From: Lineus longissimus
Lineage: Eukaryota; Nemertea; Pilidiophora; Heteronemertea; Lineidae
Assembly: GCF_910592395.1 (NCBI RefSeq)
Contig: NC_088319.1
Coordinates: forward strand, 11,596,001 to 11,660,000
DNA length: 64,000 nt
Direction of reading: 5' to 3'
The notes beneath the pieces were generated by a model. The model saw only the letters and a list, made by a program, of their open reading frames with translations, had not been told where the DNA came from and made no database searches. Numbering within the stretch: position 1 is the first letter of the stretch; the number at the start of each line of letters is the position of its first letter. Below, in pieces: positions 1-8,450 of the stretch. Made by a program: the position numbers and the translations under genes.

Positions 1-526
1 CTGTCAGGAAATCCGAAACTGCTGCTTGAGGAAAGTTGCGAATGCTTTCACACGACAAGAGACTTCCAGTCTCTATTAGTCAGGCAGAAGCCTCAATCCA
101 GCTTCCTTCGCCAAACGCGAAAGACATAGGGCGTCTGATTAGCCACTACGGCCAGGAAGTCATGGTAGCGATTGGCCATTACACACAGGAAAAAGTCATG
201 GTAATAAATGGCAAAGCACAATTACCAACAGTATAAGATCGAACTAAATTATCCTTCAAAACAATGTGATATAAGGGCCATTTACACAGCACCAAACCGA
301 TCTGGATCGTTTCGGATCGGCCTAGATTGGTCACGTCTGCCACGCAAACGTGACGTCGTGAGCGATGTGATCTGATCTGGTCTTGTCGTAGCCCATTGAA
401 ATAGGCCCCGATCCGCTACACCTGTTGTAGTGTGCCAGGTCTAGTCTGGTCGGGTCTGGTTTGGTTTAGTATCGTGTAAACGCCCTATATTGAATGGGAT
501 AGAACAAGCAGTATGATAGAACTTAC
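1..526. other. HYKK intron 1 (part)
   Basis: This lies downstream of the splice donor of the minus-strand HYKK exon, so it should be intronic. I searched both strands for the next HYKK exon and saw no convincing kinase sequence; the remaining exons should lie left of the window. The stretch holds the MITE-like inverted repeat at 275-485. The small open frame near the left edge has no recognisable domain. Confidence 0.5.
275..485. repeat. MITE-like terminal inverted repeat element
   Basis: The left end reads GGGCCATTTACAC followed by AAACC. The right end, reverse-complemented, reads GGGCGTTTACACGATACTAA then AAACC. This gives imperfect inverted repeats of about 25-30 bp around a 150-bp core rich in short GATC/GGTCT motifs. 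If one more base is included at each end, a 3-bp ATA duplication flanks the element, but this is weak. It would be a small non-autonomous DNA transposon inside the first HYKK intron. The superfamily is undecided. Confidence 0.45.
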
Positions 527-815
527 CCAAATGTTCAGGTGTCTTACTATCAAGCGTGTTAATGATTTTGAGAACGTATCCGTGGGGCAACACCTCATCA
601 ATGTGCGGATTACTGCAATCTTGGTCTACAGTCAGGTAGAAATTCCTGTCATGGTAACCATTGAACTGTCGAATGCTAGTGACGGTGAGGCCGTAGAGTC
701 GTTTGGCCAAGTCTCGGGCTTGAGTCTCCGAGATTGACGAACGAATACATTCGTCGGGTTTGAAGTGGTCCTCGGACTCGCAGTAGGCTGTCCCATTTGT
801 CAGTGGTTCTACCAT
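527..815 (-). CDS. HYKK: Hydroxylysine kinase, first coding exon (partial gene)
   Basis: This is the N-terminal exon of a hydroxylysine kinase (AGPHD1, aminoglycoside phosphotransferase/choline-kinase fold), the enzyme that phosphorylates 5-hydroxylysine with GTP in lysine catabolism. About 96 residues are encoded from the ATG at 815-813. The stretches QARDLAKRLYGL, YHDRNFYL and YVLKIINTLDSK align, from memory, with the human protein (QASALVESVFGL, YDDQNFHV, YVLKISNTKASK). The VLKI segment is the nucleotide-binding lysine strand of the N-lobe. On the minus strand the exon ends in ...CATTTGG followed by GTAAGTT, a strong donor. A pyrimidine tract ending in CTTACAG lies 5 bases before the ATG, so a 5'UTR exon probably exists upstream. 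The catalytic C-lobe exons are not in the window. The family call is confident; the 5' structure is inferred. Confidence 0.85.
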
Positions 816-903
816 TATAGCTGTAAGAGAAAGAAAGAAAAAATTGTTATAATAGAAATCTTACTGATCTTTGGTGATGATGAGACACATCAAACATACT
901 GTA
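816..903 (-). promoter_or_regulatory. Splice acceptor and 5' intron/UTR of HYKK
   Basis: On the minus strand, the bases just before the HYKK start are a long CT tract ending in CTTACAG, an orthodox 3' splice site (AG at 822-821). The start codon follows after five bases. Upstream of this only about 80 bp of unique DNA separates the exon from the pogo-like transposon at 904-3125, so that element sits in the 5'UTR intron or the promoter region. No TATA box is evident. Confidence 0.5.
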
Positions 904-1143
904 CCTACTCAGTTATACCGACAGTCCATTAAATATTCGTAGATCAGCGGACCGCCTTTTTCACCATGTGACTGTGGTAATGCTACTCACGTTGTACATA
1001 TAAGCCCCGGCAACATTTTAGTCTGTTCAATAGCCGTGTCGGCGGGTTTCATGCCTCACGGATTGGCTTTACCATGGAGGTATTAATAATACCTCCATGG
1101 CTTTACAAGGCGATATTCAGGTTGTTTGAAATACAGGGTGTCC
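904..1143 (+). repeat. Left terminal inverted repeat of pogo-like element
   Basis: It pairs with 2866-3125. Matching blocks are the outer ~110 bp through GCCCCGGCAACATTTTA and the inner block from GTTCAATAGC to the motif CAGGGTGT. About 55 bp between these blocks is missing here relative to the right arm. The palindrome at 1072-1100 interrupts it. Confidence 0.85.
1067..1105. repeat. 29-bp perfect palindrome with 5-bp target duplication
   Basis: Positions 1072-1100 are a perfect palindrome: a 14-base arm CCATGGAGGTATTA, one central A, then the exact complement of the arm. It is bracketed by CTTTA (1067-1071) and CTTTA (1101-1105). The corresponding place in the right arm has GGCTTCAAAAGGCG with no palindrome. 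Removing the palindrome and one CTTTA leaves a 14-base sequence of the same length. So it is an insertion that duplicated a 5-bp target. What inserted it is unknown. Confidence 0.8.
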
Positions 1144-1322
1144 CAACATTAAAGTTGCAATGCTCCTATTCATTAATCGGAGTTGGTCAAGTGCATTGGA
1201 AAAGTGATATGAATCTAGTTTCTAAGTCTCGTATGGGGAGTCCAAGACCTTCTGTGAATGTTTTGATCTTGGCCGATCGCTGGTGCAACCAGTAGGTACA
1301 TAGTGACCCACGCCCATGACTT

Positions 1323-2536
1323 AATGTGTGCAATCATTACAAAATGGCCAAACACAAATTAACATCAAGAGCAGCAGAGGGAACCATAAGCTGGGGTGTA
1401 CAGTCGCACTTTGCTGTAACATAGAAGGAGAAAAAGCGCCAGCTTTTGTCATCATCAAAGCTGCACAGGAAGGCCCATTGGTACGGTGACTGCGGCAGAA
1501 TTGTCCTGATAATGTACGGGTAGGTAAAAAATTGATTTCTTTTCAATCCCGACAAACACCGCTTTGCTATAAAAATTGTAAATAAAAGTATGAAATGTTG
1601 GTTCGATGACTATCAATTGTAAATTTATCTTAGTGTTAGACAACTGAAGACATGTACCAGTTTTTCTGGCTGCACTGTAAATCTGGATGTTTTTAAAGAA
1701 AACACATTTACATGTTATTTCTGTTGCAGTTTCAAAACACTTATGACACGTTTTTTACTCAAGATGTGTTTAATTTCAAAACACAAATTATGAAAAAAAC
1801 ATGTGTTCTGTTTATAGTTAAACACTCAACTAAACGGCAGGCGTCTAAGTTTGTCTTGCACGTTGCCTCAGTCATCATTTTTTGCCCCAGTATACCTAGG
1901 TGTATTAGACATGTATTAAAACAGTAAAAATTGATGTCTTTCAATTTCTGAAGCACATTCACTGTGTTGTAAAATAAAACACTAGGCGTTCACCAGGTTT
2001 CCTGTATTTTCAGGTGATTGGAACGCCAACTGGATGGATTAGACAGGAAGCTTTGAAGTTCTGGCTCAATGAGGTTTTCTGTCCTTTTGTTGATGGAATC
2101 GAAAGAGAGGAGGTAGAGGACAATTCGTTATTGATAATGGATCGCTGTCGTGTTCATCTGCAGGAAGAATTTCAACTTCAAGCCGCTGATGTTAATGTCG
2201 TTACTCAGTACATTCCCCCTGGGTGTACCTCGATTGTGCAACCATTGGATTGTACAGTTATGCGGGCCTTCAAATCAAGAACGCGCAACGAATGGAAACG
2301 GTGGGAAAAAAACGGATGCAAATGGAAGTCCAAAAATTCGATTGGAAACCGTTTTGAACATTGTTTCAAGGTCATGGGATGCAATAGTGCGTGAGGCCAT
2401 CGTGAGGTCGTGGGACGTGGCCGGGCTTATGCATGATGGAGCAGCAGCTGACCATGATTTGCTATTAGACAATCAGGAGATGGACGATTTTGAAGAAGAT
2501 GGACTTGGATTTGATGACGAGATTGACATTAATTAG
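1323..2536 (+). pseudogene. Decayed pogo/Jerky-type DDE transposase
   Basis: This is the C-terminal catalytic part of a pogo-family transposase. A first exon ending at 1519 encodes QINIKSSRGNHKLGCTVAL, closely matching QIDIKSSWGNPRLGCTVTL in the element at 61.4-63.6 kb. It contains an in-frame TGA at 1487-1489. A donor GTAGGT at 1520 and acceptor TTTTCAG ending at 2013 would restore phase and the conserved spacing up to PTGW. The second exon (2014 onward) carries MDRCRVH and QPLD, the second and third catalytic aspartates, 35 residues apart. A run of seven A near 2305 then shifts the frame by one; the tail continues to a stop at 2536. The N-terminal DNA-binding domain and first catalytic Asp are absent. 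It cannot be functional as it stands. Confidence 0.8.
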
Positions 2537-2865
2537 TTGATTTGTTGACTTAAGATGTCAATGTGTTGGAATTGTTATGTAAGAATGTTGTTTTTGTTTG
2601 AGAACCTGTTTGTTCAGGATTTATCAACTGTTGAATAAAAAATGAATCTTTACATTTTAATTTTAGTCTTTCATGTCTGACAAAATGAATCAAGGAAAAG
2701 GAAATTGCCACCAATCTTTTTCTATTACCCTTGGCATACCGGTAACAATGCACCCTCTGTTCATAGCTAAATGCCCATAAAGCTTATTGATTTTTTTGAT
2801 AAAAGCAATGATCATCAGCAAGTTGTTGCTTGACCGCCAGCAGGGTTCATTGGAACGTTTATTTT

Positions 2866-3125
2866 GGAACACCCTGTATTACAAACAGCCTGAATATCGC
2901 CTTTTGAAGCCAATCCGTGAGGCATAAAACCCGCCGACACGCGCTATTGAACATACTTAAGTCAGACCACATTTGCAATACAGTGAACTGACCCCGATAA
3001 ATGAATATTAAAATGTTGCCGGGGCTTATATGTACCACGTGAGTAGCATTACCACAGTCACATGGTGAAAAAGGCGGTCCGCTGATCTACGAATATTTAA
3101 TGGACTGTCGGTATAACTGAGTAGG
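2866..3125 (-). repeat. Right terminal inverted repeat of pogo-like element
   Basis: This is the complement of 904-1143 and the more complete arm (about 260 bp). It begins next to the motif ACACCCTGTATT and ends in CTGAGTAGG, followed by TA. Confidence 0.85.
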
Positions 3126-3127
3126 TA

Positions 3128-4505
3128 TGTATCACCAGAAATAAATAAATACTAAAAGCCCCCTATTCTCAGAATTTGGTACCTTACGCAAAAAGGTAGG
3201 GAGATCAGGAACTTAATTCTCCGTGTTGGAAAGATGTGTTGTTAATCACCCCAGAGCAACAGAATCATTTTATTAGAAAACAGAAATGTTCCTTCGAAGT
3301 GACGTGCACTGCTTCAATGAGCCTTCGTCCGATTTCACTGCTTCCTTTTACGGATGAGATAGAATGTCGAGAAGAAAAAATTATACCCTTGGCGACGATA
3401 GACATAATGATAGCCCCTAGATGATGCGGATACATATAAGAGTAATCTGTTAACTGCATCCCAAGATATATACCTGACTTGCTTGTTAAATATGTTGTCG
3501 ATCATGAGCAAATCTGAATAGATCTTACATGTCCCATGATGTCGGGGAAGCAACACATTTCAATACAAATTCCTATAAAAAGTTGGTTAAAATGCAACTC
3601 GGGTTAGGAAAGTAAATTAAAAAGATACTTATTGCTGATGAAAATGTACTGTGATTAATTACTTCTTGTTATCGTTGGCAAATTTTGACACATTTTCGTT
3701 TTTGAGATCCCACGATATTTGGCTAAGTGAGCCAAAGTGTAACCATTAAAAAACGATTTAATGTTAAACATGCAAATAGGCAAGGAAATAAAAGACGTAA
3801 AAGTTTAAACGTATGTGTCTCGAAATTTAAAAACGCTTCCATTGTTTACTGATTTTTATCGGTGTCAAGTTTATTTCCACACAATCAAATCGTCATATTT
3901 CACTAGAATCAGTTAGTTAATTTTGCAGAAGACCGCTGGCTGCAGCTTCTAAGCTACATGTATGTCCCCACGCACCTCACCCGAGCTGTGGGCACAACCC
4001 CCTTGTCTCAACCCCTGTTGTTCAAGTCCCAAAATTAAGCCCTGTGTACACTGACAACATTTTAGCTACATTTTAGCTCCAATTATGCACCATTCCTCTG
4101 CCTGGGGTTCCAACCAGCACCTCGGGGTTCTACTAAGTGCCATAGCACCCCTATTCTACCCCTATAGCACCCCTTTTTCTAAGCGTGAATTTAGTGCCTG
4201 TAGAATGGCTCAATCTTGACTTTAGCTGAAATCAGGCCAAGGCCGCATCAACCAGGGAGACGCCATGATCTAAATCTATTCGTTTGGAAAATTGATAAGA
4301 GCAATTGAATGATTGAGTCGAGATGGGATTTATAGCCTGCCCCACTTTAAGACGTCAAGATGTCAAAGCGTGGCAGCTGAAGCGTGAGCTAGGGTTTTTG
4401 ATACGGCAAGATCGCCGAATGCAACAAAAATGTTAATCTTCTATACGGAATGGTAACAGAAATACCTTAAAGGGAATTTCGAACGACCGTGTTTCTATAA
4501 CTTTC
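3128..4505. other. No recognised gene
   Basis: AT-rich unique sequence, with a pyrimidine-rich stretch around 3960-4190 that repeats AGCACCCCT-type words. Short open frames show no domain or codon signal. Nothing here can be tied to HYKK upstream exons. Confidence 0.4.
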
Positions 4506-4717
4506 AGCCATTGACTGTTCAAAGACGAACGTGTTGCTCGTTTTGCAGCAATGGACTGTTCAAAGGCAAACGTGTTGCTAGTTTTGCAGCAATGGACTGT
4601 TGAAAGGCAAACGCGTTGCTAGTTTTTAGCCATGGACTGTTGAAACACAAACTCGTTGCTAGTTTTGCAGCAATGGACTGTTGAAAGGCAAACGCGTTGC
4701 TAGTTTTTAGCCATTAA
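4506..4717. repeat. 40-bp minisatellite, block 1
   Basis: About five head-to-tail copies of a 40-42-bp unit whose core is GACTGTTCAAAG-ACAAACGTGTTGCTAG. This block has the GCAGCAATGG variant at the unit junction. It is the left half of an array split by the Kolobok-like element at 4718-6106. Confidence 0.85.
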
Positions 4718-5018
4718 AGGCCATATATCAAGGTTTTTTGCCATTTTCTGCTGTAAGACGATTTCAAAAGTGTACCTAACACTTTATACAATACAGAAAA
4801 CCAAATGCAATTAGCTCCATCCATTTTGAAGATATAGCCAATTATGTGTTTGACAACTTGATTACCTAATCAGGCTAGCAACTGGCTTGTTAGAGCCAGG
4901 CGGCGGGTTCAGCAAAAGTTGTGATGTAGATCAGGTTAACTGTACATGTCATGCAATCATAAAAGCAGGAGGGCCTTAATTAATTATGCACACCTGGAAG
5001 TAATGTGTTTCATTCACT

Positions 5019-5369
5019 ATGGTGTATTGTGTGGCTCCGAATTGTGTCAAGGATAGCACAAAGAACAATCGAATGACGGATGGGACCCATTTTCATGAAT
5101 TTCCAAAGCCAGTTGAACGAGAGAGGAGGAAGCTGTGGATTCGGAAGTGCAAACGTTTGGAGTGTTGGAAGCCTGGGCCTTCGGCCAAACTTTGCAGTGA
5201 TCACTTTATCGATACGGATTATCACATGAAGCCGGATATCTGCATCCAACTGAATATTAAATGCCACTTGTTAAAAACAGCTGTTCCAACCATGTCAATT
5301 GCATTTAATGCCCGAGGCTGCCGAGGTCGGTTGTTATACATAATGTGTAGGCCCTATTGGGGCCTGTGA
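5019..5369 (+). CDS. THAP-domain DNA-binding protein (transposon-encoded)
   Basis: The 116-residue product is essentially one THAP domain, a C2CH zinc-binding module that binds DNA. It begins MVYCVAPNC with the first two Cys ligands. The conserved HFHEFP and KLWIRKCKR follow, then LCSDHF (the third Cys and the His ligand), and it closes with AVPTMS, the AVPTI-type box that ends THAP domains. All diagnostic residues are in place. After the box about 28 residues of unconserved sequence run to a stop, so a longer spliced protein that joined the domain to a transposase may have been lost. The gene sits inside the TTAA-flanked element, so I read it as a Kolobok-type accessory or truncated transposase rather than a host regulator. 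Domesticated host use cannot be excluded. Confidence 0.85.
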   Translation: MVYCVAPNCVKDSTKNNRMTDGTHFHEFPKPVERERRKLWIRKCKRLECWKPGPSAKLCSDHFIDTDYHMKPDICIQLNIKCHLLKTAVPTMSIAFNARGCRGRLLYIMCRPYWGL

Positions 5370-5385
5370 TACCGCATAGTGTCTT

Positions 5386-5482
5386 CTTGTGTTCCAGCCA
5401 TAGCAAGGTGACAGCGACACAGGTCAGTGTCAGTGACAGCCACTGTCAATGACAGATTATTGTCATCTGACATCTAGGCCTA
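5386..5482. repeat. Cluster of TGACA/TGTCA motifs
   Basis: About nine TGACA or TGTCA pentamers in both orientations occur within about 80 bp, between the convergent ORFs of the Kolobok-like element. TGACAG is the core site of TALE homeodomain proteins (Meis/TGIF). In a transposon, short repeats like these may equally be subterminal transposase or THAP-protein binding sites. The function is not established. Confidence 0.4.
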
Positions 5483-5499
5483 TCTAACGTTGCACGGCA

Positions 5500-5715
5500 T
5501 TATATCGTCACGTCAAGATGATTGTGCATAATACCGTCACTTTTCAATAGTAGTTCAGCGTCATGACATAACTGGCGATACAACACTGACGAGGCGAAAC
5601 AATATTGTGCAACATTAGTCTGTTCAAAAATCATACATGTTATGCATCTGCAACCGTCTATCAATGTCTTCTTTGCTATATCGGCAGGTCTGCCATGCAA
5701 ATTGATTAACCACAA
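5500..5715 (-). pseudogene. Possible P2X7-like zinc-binding remnant
   Basis: A minus-strand open frame in the same frame as, and just after, the stop of the acidic ORF at 5719-5871. It contains GCRCITC and, about ten residues later, another Cys in NVAQYCF, then YRQLCHDAELLL. Cys-X-Cys-X2-Cys followed by further Cys recalls the P2X7 C-terminal (ballast) zinc-binding domain found in many invertebrate proteins and transposons. The match is weak. If real, it is separated from its N-terminal part by one in-frame stop or by an unrecognised intron. Confidence 0.3.
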
Positions 5716-5718
5716 ATT

Positions 5719-5871
5719 CTAATCACTTTCGTCCGAATGATCACTCTCATTATGATCTAGTGATATTAATGGCTCGAACATGTACGGCTCAACGTTTAAA
5801 TATCCTTCTGTATCGACCAAAACATCCTTAAATTCACTGCTCTCACTCTCTGAACTGTATGCGGAAGCCAT
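5719..5871 (-). CDS. Small acidic ORF resembling P2X7-like protein N-termini
   Basis: A 50-residue product on the minus strand, convergent with the THAP gene inside the same transposon. It is rich in Ser, Glu and Asp, with SSESESSEF near the start and SDHSDESD at the end. The motif NVEPYMFEP resembles the xxPYxFEP signature that precedes the zinc-binding domain in invertebrate P2X7 intracellular-domain-like proteins. That parallel is from memory and not tested. It ends in TAG, with the Cys-containing frame at 5715-5500 following in the same frame. Whether it is expressed is unknown. Confidence 0.4.
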   Translation of the reverse strand: MASAYSSESESSEFKDVLVDTEGYLNVEPYMFEPLISLDHNESDHSDESD

Positions 5872-6106
5872 CTTGCTTTGTTCTGACTGACCTGATCTAC
5901 GTCATCAAAAAATCCCTAGCGGCCACATGTGGAACTAATCTAAAGTTGTGTGTGGTGGGAAATTCAAATAGTTTAAAATTGAAAATTGAAATAACTAAAT
6001 AATGACTTTATTATTAGAATTTTTTTAATGTCTGGGATCTTGTTTTTTTAACCCTCAACATATTTCATGAGTATCAAGCATGTTTTCAAACCTTGATATA
6101 TGGCCT

Positions 6107-6145
6107 TTAACTGTTCAAAGACAAACCCGTTGCTATATTTTAAAA
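6107..6145. repeat. 40-bp minisatellite, unit interrupted by the transposon
   Basis: TTAACTGTTCAAAGACAAAC at 6107 resumes the unit that breaks off at 4717. Together with block 1 it shows the pre-insertion array. Confidence 0.8.
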
Positions 6146-6410
6146 ATATTGAGGTGAGAGCTCCGTGTCAACAAGGACATGATTAGCTTTGTAAACAATA
6201 CATCGGGCGATTGTAATGTAAGTAGAAGGAAACCGGAGACCCTGAAGGAAAATTACGCTGTCGAAGAGGGCCGCCCTCTCTGTCACATAAGAGTACCGGG
6301 GCCGACCTTGAATCGAATCCTGGACATAAATTTGTATGCTGGACCTCCAGAGGTGACAGGCGCTTATGTTTTCACTGCACAACTCTCACCGTGTTACTGG
6401 TCTTCAGTCA
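6146..6410. other. Unique spacer within minisatellite region
   Basis: It interrupts the 40-bp array. An 87-codon open frame here runs into repeat sequence at its end and has no recognisable domain. No inverted ends or target duplication were seen, so the origin of the spacer is unclear. Confidence 0.35.
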
Positions 6411-6477
6411 CTTTAACTGTTCAAAGACAAACGTGTTGCTAGTTTTCAGCCGTTGACTGTGCAAAAATAAACTTGTT
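6411..6477. repeat. 40-bp minisatellite, block 2
   Basis: Nearly two copies of the unit (TTTAACTGTTCAAAGACAAA, then GCCGTTGACTGTGCAAAAAT), the second already degenerate. Confidence 0.75.
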
Positions 6478-6904
6478 GCGCCTGCCTAAAAATAAACTTT
6501 GAAGAATAGTGCCGCTTACATTTTTATTTGGACACCCTATATAAAGTACCCACTCTGTTTATCAGAAGGTTTTGGTGTTTCCGAGAATTTGTTGGCCTTT
6601 GTTTGAAATGAAGATCCCTAAAAAATTTTGACTTTCACTGACTTATATCGGATCAAAAAGGGTGGGACTATAAAACGACCGTCCTTGTGTCATGTTTCAG
6701 TTATGCTTCGGGTTGCAATTACTTAACTCGTCCCGACATGGTCAGGAGTAGTGCAATGTGTGCATTCTTGGTTTCAGCAGAAAGGTTTCTGGATTAGGCT
6801 GGGGAATGATGGGAAGTGCTTTGAGACAGGACAGCTGTACATCTACTTTTACATACATTTCATCTTTACACTTCATGTGGGAAACGGTGCGGAAACGGGC
6901 GGCC
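6478..6904. other. Spacer between minisatellite blocks
   Basis: AT-rich, with a GGACACCCTATAT word at 6530 resembling the inner end of the pogo-like arm. Overlapping open frames at 6750-7000 run into the repeat block and are not convincing genes. Confidence 0.35.
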
Positions 6905-7290
6905 AGTTTTTGTGCTATGGACTGTTCAAAGACAAACGTGTTGCTAGTTTTCAGCCATTGACTGTTCAAAGTCAAAGCGTGTTGCTAGTTTTCAGCCATT
7001 GACTGTTCAAAGACAAACGTGTTGCTAGTTTTCAGCCATTGACTGTTCAAAGACAAACGTGTTGCTAGTTTTAAGCCATTGACTGTTCAAAGACAAACGT
7101 GTTGCTAGTTTTCAGCCATTGACTGTTCAAAGTCAAACGTGTTGCTAGTTTTGCAGCCATCGACAGTTCAAAGACAGACGAGTTGCTGGTCTGCAGCCCA
7201 GCCATTGACGTGTTGCTATAGTTTTGGAACCATGGACTGTCCAACGTGTTGCTAGTTTTCAGTAAGTCCAAAGACCAAGACGTGTAAACT
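6905..7290. repeat. 40-bp minisatellite, block 3
   Basis: About nine copies of CCATTGACTGTTCAAAGACA plus AACGTGTTGCTAGTTTTCAG. The first six are nearly identical (one has GTCAAAGCG), while the last three are shortened and diverged. This is the youngest-looking block of the family. The long open frames over it exist because a repeat unit without stops stays open, not because it codes. Confidence 0.9.
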
Positions 7291-8282
7291 ATTTTCACCC
7301 ATACAAAGCTATTGCTGACAAACTCTCTCGAGTCGCGATGTCATAAACTGCTGTATGAAGTGCCATCAACGGGACACATATCAACTTAAGCCGTCTCCGC
7401 CGTCCTCTCCATGTCGCTCGAATCGCGTTGATATCGCACTGTTGTTGCAGCTTCTCGCTGTCTATCATGTTCTCTCGACCTAGTCTCACCATAGAACGCG
7501 TGACTCACTTTCTCCAGCAAAATAAACTGTTGAATTCAATTGGGTAACCAAGCGAGAGGTTGCTTTGATAGTTGGAGTTAATGAAAGACGTTGACAAAAA
7601 GGATCTTAATTCGTGGATTATATCATCAGACTGGCAGCAAGAAAGGTAGGGACATTTTCCAATATCTTTTTTTAACCAAAATTATACCACAGTTTGCTGT
7701 TTGCAACTTGGACTCGTCAGAAGGGATGCAAATAATCCGAAGTCCAGAACAGCATTGATTCAAACATTGTATTGTTACTTTTTCTAGCTCACCTCATCAG
7801 TTTCTTGCGCCAGGTACAAAATGACTTTTCTACGAAATGTCAAGTCTATATTCGTTTTTAGTGCAACTAAGCATTTGTAATGCCATGAGAATTACTTTCA
7901 ATTGATCCGGATCAGTGTCGCAAAACGTCGGTTTGGTAGAAAAAAGAGACACTACACGCAATACCCCATGATATTGATCATACACGTCATGCACTCCAAC
8001 GCAATAGTAGACGAGTGCTGGAATATGATATCTGCTTTGGAGGATGAAAATTGATACCTTTGGCCGGTATATTAAATATTGACTCTCATTTTGATGGTGG
8101 TACGAACTAGTTCGATGCATTTAGGGGTATGTTAACTCACACCCCGCGCAGTAATAGTAGTGCGATGAGGCGGTTCTACATGTACAAGTACTATGTCTAC
8201 TTTGGAGAATGATTTTTACTGTTTTATAAAAGATTTTGTACAATTTCCTTTCGACGGAACCTGGACGCGTGGATAATCGGCT
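7291..8282. other. No recognised gene
   Basis: Both strands hold only short open frames without recognisable domains. Confidence 0.4.
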
Positions 8283-8450
8283 GATACCAGTATTTACTAT
8301 CGCCGGGCCTGTTTGTTTAAAGCAAATTTTGTCACTTATACTAGCGTTAAACTTAAACTGGTGTTTTATCAGACTTAACGTCAACTTAAGTTAATGGCAA
8401 ACGGGGTCTGGTTTAAGTTATTTTGACGTTACCTTGAACGAAGTGGTTAG
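8283..8450. repeat. Dispersed repeat with GGGCCTG end
   Basis: GCCGGGCCTGTTTGTTTAAAGC followed by GTTAAACTTAAAC and GACGTTACC resembles the MITE at 45953-46095 (GGGCCTGCTTGTTC, GTTAACTTAACTTGACGTTACC). A shorter match, GGGCCTGGTTGTTCAAAAC, lies at 47620. This is probably the same small non-autonomous family, with the right end here diverged. Confidence 0.45.

Larger units (their letters stand above)
904..3125 (+). mobile_element. pogo-like DNA transposon with long inverted repeats, decayed
   Basis: The two ends are inverted copies of each other. CCTACTCAGTTATACCGACA starts at 904, and its complement ends at 3125. Each end is flanked by TA (902-903 and 3126-3127), the target of Tc1/mariner/pogo transposons. 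The right arm is about 260 bp (2866-3125). The left arm (904-1143) lacks about 55 bp found in the right arm and carries a 34-bp insertion (29-bp palindrome plus duplicated target). Inside is a broken DDE transposase on the plus strand. The 2.2-kb element probably cannot move itself. It lies about 90 bp upstream of the HYKK coding exon. Confidence 0.88.
4718..6106. mobile_element. Kolobok-like DNA transposon carrying a THAP gene
   Basis: The ends are perfect inverted repeats of 19 bp (AGGCCATATATCAAGGTTT at 4718; its complement ends at 6106). Both are flanked by TTAA (4714-4717 and 6107-6110). TTAA duplication together with a THAP-domain protein is characteristic of the Kolobok superfamily; piggyBac also uses TTAA but lacks THAP. 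The 1389-bp element encodes the THAP protein (plus strand) and a small acidic ORF (minus strand). It has no visible DDE catalytic domain, so it is probably non-autonomous. The TTAA target lies inside a unit of the 40-bp minisatellite; the unit resumes with CTGTTCAAAGACAAAC at 6111, so the insertion postdates the array. Confidence 0.8.

Noticed and set aside
4718-6106. P-element classification for the THAP-bearing element
   Set aside because: P elements make 8-bp duplications; here a 4-bp TTAA is seen, which fits Kolobok better.
6750-7300. Overlapping open frames on both strands with repeated MTLNSQWLKTSNTFVFEQS-type peptides
   Set aside because: They are translations of the 40-bp minisatellite. 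The unit length is not a multiple of three and contains no stops, so several frames stay open by chance.
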